A stretch of 64,000 nt of DNA from Pontixanthobacter gangjinensis (GTDB lineage Bacteria; Pseudomonadota; Alphaproteobacteria; Sphingomonadales; Sphingomonadaceae): positions 1,637,772 to 1,701,771 of the forward strand of contig NZ_WTYS01000001.1 of NCBI RefSeq assembly GCF_009827545.1, given 5' to 3'. The translations under genes and the position numbers were made by a program. Positions 51,487 through 59,492 of the stretch are shown here, piece after piece; within the stretch, counting starts at the first letter, position 1; the number at the start of each line of letters is the position of its first letter. The notes under the pieces were generated by a model that did no database searches, was not told the origin of the DNA, and saw only the letters and a program-made list of their open reading frames with translations.

Positions 51487-51762
51487 TTGATCGAGATCAT
51501 CCCCTTCATGCTGTTCTTGATAGAATGGCATCCAGACCGACCGGGGGAATTCGATCTTCAGCGTCAGCCGATGGTTTTTCGCGCTCTCGACGAGTGTGAA
51601 ATCAGAGGCGACGAGCTTGCTCTAGAGCGTAATATTACCTCAGTTGATGGCAAACAATACCAATTCGCCTGTGCTGAGATACCTAAGTCGGAAGAAATCC
51701 GCGACGCCTTCACCCTAGAAATCGGGCGTGCCCTCGAACGTGACTTTGGAACCAAAAAATGA
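51487..51762 (+). CDS. Small protein of unknown function between guaB and rsmB
   Basis: A 91-residue protein I do not recognise. It starts at TTG 51487 (GAGG about ten bases upstream), six bases after guaB; an ATG at 51508 is an alternative. A short hydrophobic start (IEIIPFMLFLIEW) is followed by a charged soluble part with VFRALDECEIRGDELALERN and FTLEIGRALERDFG. Its stop overlaps the rsmB start by 4 bases, which supports real translation within an operon. Codon use is like the neighbours. Confidence 0.7.
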   Translation: MIEIIPFMLFLIEWHPDRPGEFDLQRQPMVFRALDECEIRGDELALERNITSVDGKQYQFACAEIPKSEEIRDAFTLEIGRALERDFGTKK

Positions 51763-52952
51763 CCCCTTCAGCGCGCGTTCAATCGGCAATAACAATTCTC
51801 GACCAGATCATCGCAGCAGCAGACCGCAAAGGCGCGCCTGCCGACCGGATTATTGCCGAATGGGCGCGCAATAACCGCTATGCCGGTTCGAAAGATCGCC
51901 GCGCTATTCGCGAACTTATCTACGGAGCAATTCGCGCGTGCGGACCGATTCCGGAAACGGGCCGCGCTGCGATGTTGCGTTATGCCGAGGTTGAACCCGA
52001 AGTGGCGCAGTTATTCGACGGATCCAATTACGGGCCGCCAGCCATCGGAACAAAGGAAATTCCCGCGCTTGGCGGCGTTGCAGCGCCATGGGTGGTGAAG
52101 CGGCTGTCCGGCTCCTGGGTTTCGGGAGATGAAGCCGAGGCTCTGCTCGACCGCGCCCCTCTCGATCTTCGCGTCAACACGCTTAAGGCGGGCCGCGAGA
52201 ATCTTGACCTAGAGCTAGAGGGCGAAGTGCTAATCGCGCCGAACGGTCTGCGATATCCCTCGGGCACGCAGGTTGAACAATGGCCTGCATTTGTTGATGG
52301 CCGGATCGAGGTGCAGGACCATGGCAGCCAATGGGCGTGCACTGCGGTTGGTGCAAAGCCAGGTGAGACCGTGATCGATATATGCGCCGGTGCAGGGGGC
52401 AAGACGCTCGCCTTGGCTGCGGCGATGGAAAATAACGGCGTTTTGATCGCTAGTGATACTGACCGTGGCCGTCTGTCACGCATCCGCCCGCGCGCTGAAA
52501 AGGCGGGGGCTGGCATGATTGAACGGATATTGCTCGACCCGGGCAAAGAACTGTCCGCGCTTGATGCGTATAAGGGAAAGGCCGATGCGGTGCTGGTGGA
52601 TGCGCCATGCTCGGGCACTGGAACTTGGCGCCGCAATCCCGAGGCGCGTTGGCGGCTTGATAAATCCGAATTGTTGCGCTTTGCCGAAATTCAAAGCCGC
52701 TTGCTTCGTATCGCGGCCGCTTTGGTGAAGCCGGGCGGACGGATAATCTACGTCACATGCTCGCTGTTTAACGAAGAAGGCGCGGACCGGATTGCCGCGT
52801 TTTTGGCGAGCAACAAGCAATGGCAAGCCACTCCGCTCAATTTACCGATTGGCCGTCCGCACGGGGCAGAAGGTGCACAGGGAACGCGTTTGACTCCGTT
52901 CCATGACGGCACGGACGGATTTTTTATCGCGCAGTTGACTTACACCCAATAG
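51759..52952 (+). CDS. rsmB: RsmB/NOP-family 16S rRNA m5C methyltransferase
   Basis: SAM-dependent cytosine-5 RNA methyltransferase. The 397 residues have an NusB-like helical N-terminus, the cofactor motif IDICAGAGGKTLALAAAM (206-223), and the two cysteines of the mechanism: Cys284 in DAPCSGTGTWRRNPEARW and Cys334 in YVTCSLFNEEG. DHGSQW is also typical. It overlaps the small upstream gene by 4 bases. The exact target base (C967 in E. coli RsmB) is inferred from the family. Confidence 0.92.
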   Translation: MTPSARVQSAITILDQIIAAADRKGAPADRIIAEWARNNRYAGSKDRRAIRELIYGAIRACGPIPETGRAAMLRYAEVEPEVAQLFDGSNYGPPAIGTKEIPALGGVAAPWVVKRLSGSWVSGDEAEALLDRAPLDLRVNTLKAGRENLDLELEGEVLIAPNGLRYPSGTQVEQWPAFVDGRIEVQDHGSQWACTAVGAKPGETVIDICAGAGGKTLALAAAMENNGVLIASDTDRGRLSRIRPRAEKAGAGMIERILLDPGKELSALDAYKGKADAVLVDAPCSGTGTWRRNPEARWRLDKSELLRFAEIQSRLLRIAAALVKPGGRIIYVTCSLFNEEGADRIAAFLASNKQWQATPLNLPIGRPHGAEGAQGTRLTPFHDGTDGFFIAQLTYTQ

Positions 52953-52961
52953 ATTTTGGTG

Positions 52962-52969
52962 TTAACCAT
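52962..52969 (+). promoter_or_regulatory. CtrA half-site-like sequence
   Basis: TTAACCAT, identical to a half-site motif described for the alphaproteobacterial cell-cycle regulator CtrA, lies 63 bases upstream of the TPR gene. A single octamer is weak evidence; see also the TTAAC cluster at 53632. Confidence 0.25.
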
Positions 52970-53024
52970 TTGACCCATGGCAGTCCTCGATTCCAAGATA
53001 TACTCTGCCGCTAAGGAGTTCATT

Positions 53025-53528
53025 ATGCGTTTCGCACCTGCCGCCGCTGCCTTGTCACTCGCACTCGTAATGACCGCGAGTGTTGGCGTGGCAGAGGACC
53101 GCGAGGCGAGTCCGCGTGCGGCAATGCTGATCGCAGAAGGCAAGGGAGCGCTTGAGGCAGGGCAGCCGCAAAAAGCTATCGACGCGTTCGAAGCGGCTCT
53201 GGTGGTTGATCCCGCCTACACGCCGCTGTTCATCCAATTGGGCGAAGCAGCGCGCCGCGAAGGACTGCAAGGCAAAGCCATCGCCTATTACCGCGAAGCA
53301 TTGATGCGCGACCCCGAAAATCTCGCCGCAATTTCAGGGGAGGGTGAAGCCTTGGTTGAAAAAGGTGCGATTGCCAAAGCGCGCACCAATCTAGACAGGC
53401 TGGAATCGCTGTGCGGCTCAGGCTGTACAGAAACCCGCACCCTAGCCGCCGCCATCGCCCGCGGCCCGCAACCGCAAGTGTTACGCGCTGAAGCGGTGAT
53501 GCCAGATGCGCAGGTTACGCAGAATTGA
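53025..53528 (+). CDS. Secreted TPR protein
   Basis: A 167-residue protein with a signal peptide (MRFAPAAAALSLALVMTASVGVA, cut near AEDRE; given here in two overlapping parts of the same segment) and three TPR-like repeats: EGKGALEAGQPQKAIDAFEA, FIQLGEAARREGLQGKAIA and AISGEGEALVEKGAIAKART. Two cysteines (CGSGC) near residue 137 may form a disulfide. I start at the ATG at 53025 because AAGGAG lies six bases upstream; the open frame reaches 52977. It likely acts as a periplasmic protein-interaction module. Partner unknown. Confidence 0.85.
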   Translation: MRFAPAAAALSLALVMTASVGVAEDREASPRAAMLIAEGKGALEAGQPQKAIDAFEAALVVDPAYTPLFIQLGEAARREGLQGKAIAYYREALMRDPENLAAISGEGEALVEKGAIAKARTNLDRLESLCGSGCTETRTLAAAIARGPQPQVLRAEAVMPDAQVTQN

Positions 53529-53631
53529 GCGGGGTTAGGTTAGAGGTGGTTTTTTCGGACCCCGGCCTTGCATAATTCTTGCGCGCTAACGCCCAGTAGT
53601 TGGCAGCACCACACTGAGTATGGAACGCAAT

Positions 53632-53654
53632 TTAACGTGAGTTAACCTTTAACC
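53632..53654 (+). promoter_or_regulatory. TTAAC triplet upstream of the Sel1 gene
   Basis: TTAAC occurs at 53632-53636 and 53642-53646, and TTAACC at 53649-53654, ending 16 bases before the TTG start. TTAA-N6-TTAA is one base short of the CtrA consensus TTAA-N7-TTAA. It is probably in the promoter or 5' leader; the regulator is a guess. Confidence 0.3.
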
Positions 53655-53670
53655 AAGATAGGGCGAACTG

Positions 53671-54501
53671 TTGCGAAAAATGATAGCCATGGCCATTAGT
53701 TTACTTGTTGGAACCATGCTTCCGGCTGCAGGTTTGGCTCAGAATGCAGAAACAGAAAAAGCGGCTAGTCATGATGAAACTGCGGCAAAGGCAATGTTCA
53801 AATGGGCAAATGGTAGGGAATTAGTCTCCAAGCCCTCCTTCGATTGGATATTCCATATTTCCCAGTATGAACCGGACATTTGGGAATATGTTTCGCAATC
53901 TCCAGATTTAAATGATGCCTACGAATTGGGCCTCAGATATGAATACGGTGAAAAAGGCGTAGAACAGGATTATAAGAAAGCATTCGAGTATTACGATATC
54001 GCCACAACAGAACTTTGGGGGCATGCTCCCTCGCTACTGAGAATCGGCTTAATGTATGAAAAGGGCAGGGGGATGGAGCAGCAGATTGACTCAGCTGTGG
54101 CCAGCTATGACGCAGCAGCACAGCTAGGGAATGTCACCGCTCAATCCAAACTCGGCTTTATGTATGCAGTTGGCCCATATGGCACTATTCCGGACATGCT
54201 GCAGAATACTGCCGAGGCGTTGTGCTTGTATCGAATGGCAGCAAGACAAAAACATGCACCCGCTCAATCCGATCTTGGCTTCCTATATTATAGCGGGCTG
54301 GGTGTGAAAAAGGACAACTGGCGAGCCTACATATGGTGGAGCCTTGCTTCAGCACAGGGCGAACAATTAGCTCAAGCGGGCTTAACCAATGTTCAGAGCG
54401 AAATGACTCCAGAGGAAATCACAAGTGCCAAAGGCTTTGTGAATAAATGGCCGATTTTATTGAATGATTTCAGCACCTATGGGCATTGTACAGCAGACTA
54501 G
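53671..54501 (+). CDS. Sel1-repeat secreted protein
   Basis: A 276-residue periplasmic protein. A signal peptide ends near LAQ (about residue 24), followed by a unique segment and four Sel1-like repeats: YELGLRYEYGEKGVEQDYKK, LRIGLMYEKGRGMEQQIDSA, SKLGFMYAVGPYG and SDLGFLYYSGLGVKKDNWRA. Sel1 proteins act as scaffolds in envelope and signalling processes; the partner is unknown. The start is TTG 53671 with GGG seven bases upstream; an ATG at 53680 would also keep the signal peptide. TTAAC repeats precede it. Confidence 0.87.
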   Translation: MRKMIAMAISLLVGTMLPAAGLAQNAETEKAASHDETAAKAMFKWANGRELVSKPSFDWIFHISQYEPDIWEYVSQSPDLNDAYELGLRYEYGEKGVEQDYKKAFEYYDIATTELWGHAPSLLRIGLMYEKGRGMEQQIDSAVASYDAAAQLGNVTAQSKLGFMYAVGPYGTIPDMLQNTAEALCLYRMAARQKHAPAQSDLGFLYYSGLGVKKDNWRAYIWWSLASAQGEQLAQAGLTNVQSEMTPEEITSAKGFVNKWPILLNDFSTYGHCTAD

Positions 54502-54536
54502 CTCATAAAAACGGCAATATAGTTGAGGTCGGGTTT

Positions 54537-54570
54537 CATGCCTTTCTGGCTTAATACTCTCGTAGGCATG
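54537..54570. terminator. Possible weak hairpin between convergent genes
   Basis: CATGCCT (54537-54543) and AGGCATG (54564-54570) form a 7-bp stem around a 20-base loop in the 115-base gap between the convergent Sel1 and rppH genes. The long loop and the lack of a T tract make this weak. Confidence 0.3.
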
Positions 54571-54616
54571 ACGAATCTAGAAAGTGTAATCATGAAGTTG
54601 GCGTCGAGCTAACCCC

Positions 54617-55117
54617 TCAAATCAGCGCACGAAACTCTTCCAGAACAGTGCGGTAGACGTATTTCTTAAACGGAACGATCAGGTCTGGCAGTTGCTGCGC
54701 ATCGACCCATTGCCATTCGTCGAATTCGGCTGGATCGTGCGCGTTTAGGTCGACATCGGAATCGTCGCCGGAAAAGCGCATCAGGAACCATACTTGCTCC
54801 TGCCCGCGATATTTGCCTTTCCACAATTTGCCGATCAGTTCTTCGGGTAGGTCGTAGCGGACAGGTTCCTTGGTTCGGGCGATGATCGTTGCATTGACAG
54901 GTGGCACACCGGTTTCCTCCGCCAATTCGCGAAATGCGGCGGCTTCGAGGTCTTCGCCAGCATCGACGCCGCCTTGCGGCATTTGCCACCACATATCCTC
55001 TGTGCCCATCGTTTCGCGGCTGTCGATCCGCTTGCCGACGAACACTTTACCTGCGGCATTAACCAGCATCACGCCCACGCATGATCGGTAACCCAGCGTG
55101 CCACTCAATTCACTCAT
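54617..55117 (-). CDS. rppH: RNA pyrophosphohydrolase (Nudix)
   Basis: Removes pyrophosphate from the 5' end of mRNA, starting its decay. The 166 residues begin MSELSGTLGYRSCVGVML; the RppH-type segment GTEDMWWQMPQGGVDAGED leads into the Nudix box, whose catalytic core is FRELAEETGV. KGKYRGQEQVWFLMRFSG is a further RppH signature. The frame is open to 55276, but AAGG lies about nine bases before the ATG at 55117, and the family starts here. It is divergent from korA across a palindrome-containing gap. Confidence 0.94.
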   Translation of the reverse strand: MSELSGTLGYRSCVGVMLVNAAGKVFVGKRIDSRETMGTEDMWWQMPQGGVDAGEDLEAAAFRELAEETGVPPVNATIIARTKEPVRYDLPEELIGKLWKGKYRGQEQVWFLMRFSGDDSDVDLNAHDPAEFDEWQWVDAQQLPDLIVPFKKYVYRTVLEEFRALI

Positions 55118-55204
55118 TTCAATCAGCCTTTGAACTATGTTGCTCGGCTCTAGCTCGGTTCCCACGCTTTTCCACTCGACTTTTTGCCAAACTAGGAGAA
55201 AAAC

Positions 55205-55252
55205 TTCATTGCGAGACCATGCCGCGCCACCTAGGTGGCGGGTCACAATGAA
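55205..55252. repeat. Palindromic element between rppH and korA
   Basis: The core CGCCACCTAGGTGGCG (55225-55240) is a perfect 16-bp palindrome. Around it, TTCATTG and GACC on the left (55205-55211, 55215-55218) mirror GGTC and CAATGAA on the right (55241-55244, 55246-55252). The left arm contains CATTGCGAG, the same bases that begin the REP-like element at 59389. It may be a strong operator in the divergent promoter region or a degenerate REP-type insertion. Confidence 0.6.
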
Positions 55253-55290
55253 ATTAGCGCCGCGACAGCAGCGCACGAAAAGGAATTTTG

Positions 55291-57207
55291 ATGGCTACGC
55301 AGGCCAAGGAAACCTCAAGCACAGCACCTGATGCAGTTGTCGTTCGTTTCGCCGGAGATTCTGGCGACGGGATGCAGCTGACCGGCGGGCAATTTACCCT
55401 GTCGACCGCGCTCGCAGGCAATGATCTGGCGACATTCCCTGATTTTCCGGCAGAAATTCGCGCACCGCAGGGCACTTTGTTTGGCGTCTCGGCGTTTCAG
55501 ATCAATTTCGGCAGCCGCGAAATTAGCACGGCGGGTGACGCGCCCGATGTGCTGGTTGCGATGAATCCGGCTGGCCTTAAGGTCAATCTTGATGCGCTGA
55601 AACCCGGCGGTCTGGTAATTATCGACACGGGCGAGTTCACCAAGCGTAACCTGGATAAGGCGAAGTATGATGTCAGCCCGTTGGAGGATGACACGCTGGC
55701 CAAATGGGATGTGCTGGCGTTTGATATTTCCGAACTGACCATCGAAGCGGTCAAGCCGTTTGGTCTTGGTAAGAAAGACGCGCTGCGTTCCAAGAATATG
55801 TGGACGCTGGGCCTTGCGCTGTGGATGTTTGACCGTCCGCGCGGCCCGATTGAGGATTGGCTGAAGACCAAGTTCAAATCGAAGCCTGAAATTGCTGACG
55901 CGAACATCGCAGCGCTGAATGCCGGGCATGCTTATGGCGAGACTGCCGAGCTTGCCGGTCCGATCAAGCAATTGACAATTCCGCCGGTTCAAAGCGAACC
56001 GGGCCTATACCGTACGATCACCGGCGCGGAGGCAATTTCGCTTGGCTTGGTGGCGGGTGCGCAGTTGGCCGATCTGCCGATGTTCTTTGGCGGTTATCCA
56101 ATCACTCCCGCCTCGGCGATCTTGCACCATCTGGCGCGGCTGAAAGAATTCGGCGTCACGACTTTCCAAGCGGAAGACGAGATTGCCGCGATTTGCGCCG
56201 CGATTGGCGCGTCCTATGCCGGACAATTGGGCATCACGTCCTCCTCCGGCCCCGGCATCGCGCTGAAGGGTGAGGCGATGGGCCTCGCGATTATGACCGA
56301 GCTTCCGCTGGTTATCGTCAACAGCCAGCGCGGCGGGCCATCGACTGGGCTTCCCACCAAAACCGAGCAAAGCGATCTGTATCAGGCGATTTATGGCCGC
56401 AATGGCGATGCGCCGATGCCGGTTGTCTCCGCTTGCAGCCCCGGCGATGCGTTTGAAGTCGCTATTGAAGCAGTGCGCATCGCGACGACTTACATGACGC
56501 CGGTGATGTTGCTGACCGATGGCTACATCGCCAATGCAGCCGAGCCGTGGAAAGTGCCCGATCCGGAGACTTTCACGCCGTTCCCTGCGAAGTTCCTTGA
56601 GGAAAAGAACGGGGAAGAGCTGCTTCCCTATAAACGCGATGCCAAGGGCGCTCGTCCGTGGATCAAGCCGGGCACAGAGGGTCTGATGCACCGTATCGGC
56701 GGGATCGAGAAGCAGATCGACACCGGCCACATCGATTACGCGCCCGACAACCACCAGGCGATGACCGATGCGCGGGTGAACAAGGTTTTGGGCGTGGAAG
56801 TGCCCGATCAGGAAGTTTCCACCGGCACCGATTCCGGCACGCTGGTCGTGGTCGGTTGGGGCTCAACCTATGGCCCGATCCGCCGCGCCGTATCCAATGC
56901 GCGGGCCAAGGGGCTGGATGTCAGCCATGTCCATGTTCGCCACATCTGGCCGCTCCCGAAAAACCTCGGTGAGTTGCTGCACAGCTATGACAATGTGCTG
57001 GTGCCCGAAATGAACACCGGCCAGTTCAAAACCGTGCTGCGCGACCAGTTCCTCGTCGATGCGACCCCGCTGACCAAAACCAGCGGGCAACCTTTCGCGA
57101 TTGCCGAATTGGATGAAGCGATTGGCAAATATTTTGATGGCATCCCCGACAATGAAGGCGGCGAGGTTGCTGTGAACAGCACTCAGTTGCCTAGTTCGGA
57201 GATGTGA
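55291..57207 (+). CDS. korA: 2-oxoacid:ferredoxin oxidoreductase, fused gamma-alpha subunit
   Basis: With the beta subunit it oxidatively decarboxylates a 2-oxoacid (probably 2-oxoglutarate) to acyl-CoA, reducing ferredoxin. The 638 residues begin with the gamma domain (VRFAGDSGDGMQLTGGQFTL; NFGSREISTAGD). The alpha domain follows, with FFGGYPITPASAILHHLA, SSSGPGIALKGEAMGLA and NSQRGGPSTGLPTKTEQSD. The C-terminal VVVGWGSTYGPIRRAV forms domain II. AAGGAA lies six bases before the ATG at 55291. The fusion form is common in aerobic bacteria. A 27-codon ORF and then korB follow. Confidence 0.92.
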   Translation: MATQAKETSSTAPDAVVVRFAGDSGDGMQLTGGQFTLSTALAGNDLATFPDFPAEIRAPQGTLFGVSAFQINFGSREISTAGDAPDVLVAMNPAGLKVNLDALKPGGLVIIDTGEFTKRNLDKAKYDVSPLEDDTLAKWDVLAFDISELTIEAVKPFGLGKKDALRSKNMWTLGLALWMFDRPRGPIEDWLKTKFKSKPEIADANIAALNAGHAYGETAELAGPIKQLTIPPVQSEPGLYRTITGAEAISLGLVAGAQLADLPMFFGGYPITPASAILHHLARLKEFGVTTFQAEDEIAAICAAIGASYAGQLGITSSSGPGIALKGEAMGLAIMTELPLVIVNSQRGGPSTGLPTKTEQSDLYQAIYGRNGDAPMPVVSACSPGDAFEVAIEAVRIATTYMTPVMLLTDGYIANAAEPWKVPDPETFTPFPAKFLEEKNGEELLPYKRDAKGARPWIKPGTEGLMHRIGGIEKQIDTGHIDYAPDNHQAMTDARVNKVLGVEVPDQEVSTGTDSGTLVVVGWGSTYGPIRRAVSNARAKGLDVSHVHVRHIWPLPKNLGELLHSYDNVLVPEMNTGQFKTVLRDQFLVDATPLTKTSGQPFAIAELDEAIGKYFDGIPDNEGGEVAVNSTQLPSSEM

Positions 57208-57216
57208 GGGTGGGTA

Positions 57217-57300
57217 ATGAGCAAACGCATCATTCAGATCATATTCGTTGTGGGCATAATCCAAATTGTGATTGCTTTTGTACTATTGAACGCATTGTGA
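57217..57300 (+). CDS. 27-residue single-pass membrane micro-protein between korA and korB
   Basis: ATG 57217 to TGA 57300 encodes 27 residues: MSKR, then an almost unbroken hydrophobic stretch (IIQIIFVVGIIQIVIAFVLL) ending NAL. A strong ribosome-binding site (GAGGGTGGG, 57206-57214) lies just before the ATG, overlapping the korA stop. The frame fills the 109-base gap and ends 16 bases before korB, which has its own ribosome-binding site. The positive start followed by one transmembrane helix is a typical bacterial membrane micro-protein layout. It could tether the KorAB enzyme to the membrane, but that is speculation. Confidence 0.6.
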   Translation: MSKRIIQIIFVVGIIQIVIAFVLLNAL

Positions 57301-57316
57301 CATCAGGAATTACCTC

Positions 57317-58366
57317 ATGAACGCACCAGTTAAATTCGAAACCACGCTGAAGGATTGGGAAACTGACCAAGAGGTTCGCTGGTGCCCCGGTTGCGGCGAT
57401 TACGCGATCCTCAAGGCGGTGCAGCGCACTTTGCCGCAGCTTGGTTGTGATCCGAAGAACACCGTATTTATTAGCGGTATCGGCTGCTCCAGCCGGTTCC
57501 CCTATTATATGGAAAGCTATGGCTTTCACACCATCCACGGGCGCGCGCCTGCGGTGGCGACGGGGGTAAAGCTGGCCAATCCTGACCTCGATATCTGGCT
57601 GGTGACCGGCGACGGTGACGGGCTTAGTATCGGCGGCAACCATATGATGCATGTGCTGCGGCGCAATGTGAATATGCAGATCATGCTGTTCAACAACGAA
57701 ATTTACGGCCTGACCAAGGGGCAATCATCCCCGACCAGCCGCGAGGGGACCAAGAGCCCTTCGACCCCGATTGGCTCCTATGACCATCCGGCCAATCCAT
57801 GTGCTTTTGCACTGGGTTCCGGCGCACGGTTTGTCGGGCGCGGGTTCGATGTTTCGAAGAATTTGCCAGACGTTTTGAAGGCTGCCCACGGTCACCAAGG
57901 CGCGGCCTTTATCGAGATTTTCCAGAACTGTATCGTTTACAATAAAGACGTGTTCGAGGATTTTGCCGCGCCCAAGGGTGCCGGTGACCGCCAGCTGTGG
58001 CTGGAACATGGCAAGCCGATGATGTTTGGTGACGAAAAGGCCGGTTTCGACAAGGGCCTCGCGCTCGACCGCGAGGCGATGGCGCTGAAAGTTGTCGATG
58101 TGGCGGATGGTGACTGGGAAGCGGCAGGGGTGATGGTTCACGACCAAACCAACCGCACCATGGCGCATTTGCTGATCGAAATGCAGTTCGGACCATTCCC
58201 GATGGCGCTTGGAGTAATCTACGACGATCCGCGTCCGACTTTCGAAACAGCCGTGATCGAAGAGCGCGCGAAATCTTCTGCAGGCAAGGAGGCCAATCTG
58301 GCCAAGTTGCTGGCCAAGGGGCAGACATGGACTGTCGAAGCAAATGAGGGCCATCCGACGGATTGA
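57317..58366 (+). CDS. korB: 2-oxoacid:ferredoxin oxidoreductase, beta subunit
   Basis: Thiamine-diphosphate subunit of the KorAB enzyme. The 349 residues begin with WCPGCGDYAILKAVQRTLPQ, carrying iron-sulfur cysteines, then FISGIGCSSRFPYYMESYGF. The TPP/Mg motif is TGDGDGLSIGGNHMMHVLRR with NMQIMLFNNEIYGLTKGQSS. The fourth cluster Cys is in EIFQNCIVYNKDVF. Length and motif order are normal. The electron acceptor is probably ferredoxin, which a reductase such as the one encoded at 15.8-17.1 kb could link to NADP. Confidence 0.93.
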   Translation: MNAPVKFETTLKDWETDQEVRWCPGCGDYAILKAVQRTLPQLGCDPKNTVFISGIGCSSRFPYYMESYGFHTIHGRAPAVATGVKLANPDLDIWLVTGDGDGLSIGGNHMMHVLRRNVNMQIMLFNNEIYGLTKGQSSPTSREGTKSPSTPIGSYDHPANPCAFALGSGARFVGRGFDVSKNLPDVLKAAHGHQGAAFIEIFQNCIVYNKDVFEDFAAPKGAGDRQLWLEHGKPMMFGDEKAGFDKGLALDREAMALKVVDVADGDWEAAGVMVHDQTNRTMAHLLIEMQFGPFPMALGVIYDDPRPTFETAVIEERAKSSAGKEANLAKLLAKGQTWTVEANEGHPTD

Positions 58367-58378
58367 TCGGCTAAGCGC

Positions 58379-59386
58379 TTGGACAATCTAACCCACTCGC
58401 TCGTTGGGGCATTGCTTGGTCAGGCTGGGCTCAAACGTAAGACCGGGCTTGCCATGCCTGCGCTGATTATCGGCGCGAACTTGCCCGATGTCGATGCGGC
58501 GTGTTTGTTTTGGCTTGAGGGAGTAGGGCATCTCGGTTTCCGGCGCGGGATCACGCATGGCCCGCCAGCGCTGGTGCTGCTGCCGCTGATATTGGCGGGG
58601 ATACTCTACGGTTTTGACCGCTGGCAGGCGAAGCGCGGCCAAAGACGGTTCGGGCGGCCCGAGGGTCGGCTGCCGGTTAGCTTCAAATGGCTGTTTCTGC
58701 TGAGTTTCATCGGCTGTCTGACGCATCCGGCGATGGACTGGCTCAACGTCTACGGCATCCGCCTGTTGGAGCCGTTTTCGAGCCAGTGGTTCTATGGCGA
58801 TACGCTGTTCATTATCGATGTGTGGCTATGGGCGATCATGGGCTTCGCGGTGTGGTTCTCGCTGCGGCGGGAGAAGCGCGGCAAAAGTGGGCGTTGGCCA
58901 GCCGTCTCCGCAATACTGCTGTCGCTCACTTATATTCTGGCAAATTGGGTTCTCACCAATGCATCGTTTGTGCCCTATGGCATCAATCAGAAAGTTGTGC
59001 CGACAGCAAAGAATGGATTGGGGCCGAAGCCGTTTATTCCGACCACGCAGATGATTGCATCCCCAGTTCCATTCAATTCATTTGGGAGAGAACTCATATC
59101 GGGCCAAAAGAATCGTTATTTCGTCATACCCGTTAATGTTGTGCCCAGCCCATGGGAGGCGCGACCTATCACCAACCGACCTTGTGGCTGGCCAAATGAG
59201 AGCGAGCTAGCGACTGGCGGTTCGCAATCCGAAGCCTTCCTCTTCTGGTCCCGAGCACCCTTTGCTGAGCGCGCCGATGACGGCTCTGTCATTCTCCGCG
59301 ATGCCCGTTTCTATGACCCTCTTGCCCGTGATCGCTTCAGCGTTGCTTTGCCCAAAGTGAAATGTGAGGAACTTCCCGTGCGCTGA
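58379..59386 (+). CDS. YdjM/DUF457-type membrane-bound metal-dependent hydrolase
   Basis: Integral membrane protein of 335 residues with the family opening MDNLTHSLVGALLGQAGLKR, then PALIIGANLPDVDA and RRGITHGPPALVLLP; the conserved His and Asp residues are thought to bind metal. HPAMDWLNVYGIRLLEPFSS and FYGDTLFIIDVWLW continue the pattern. About five membrane helices are expected, with a soluble C-terminal part. The start is TTG 58379, 12 bases after korB, with only a weak ribosome-binding site. Substrate unknown. Confidence 0.88.
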   Translation: MDNLTHSLVGALLGQAGLKRKTGLAMPALIIGANLPDVDAACLFWLEGVGHLGFRRGITHGPPALVLLPLILAGILYGFDRWQAKRGQRRFGRPEGRLPVSFKWLFLLSFIGCLTHPAMDWLNVYGIRLLEPFSSQWFYGDTLFIIDVWLWAIMGFAVWFSLRREKRGKSGRWPAVSAILLSLTYILANWVLTNASFVPYGINQKVVPTAKNGLGPKPFIPTTQMIASPVPFNSFGRELISGQKNRYFVIPVNVVPSPWEARPITNRPCGWPNESELATGGSQSEAFLFWSRAPFAERADDGSVILRDARFYDPLARDRFSVALPKVKCEELPVR

Positions 59387-59388
59387 AC

Positions 59389-59474
59389 CGTCATTGCGAG
59401 CGTAGCGAAGCAATCCAGACTGGCGAGCGGGATGCTCTGGATTGCCACGGCGACTGCGTCGCCTCGCAATGACG
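59389..59474. repeat. REP-like palindromic element (CATTGCGAGCG family)
   Basis: Outer arms CGTCATTGCGAG (59389-59400) and CTCGCAATGACG (59463-59474) match perfectly over 12 bp. Inner arms CAATCCAGA (59411-59419) and TCTGGATTG (59436-59444) also pair, giving an 86-base hairpin with two stems. The wording closely resembles intergenic palindromic repeats found in many copies in alphaproteobacterial genomes. It lies directly after the hydrolase stop and 18 bases before the photolyase start. Only one full copy is visible in this window. Confidence 0.85.
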
Positions 59475-59492
59475 ACGAGAGGGGAAAGAAGG

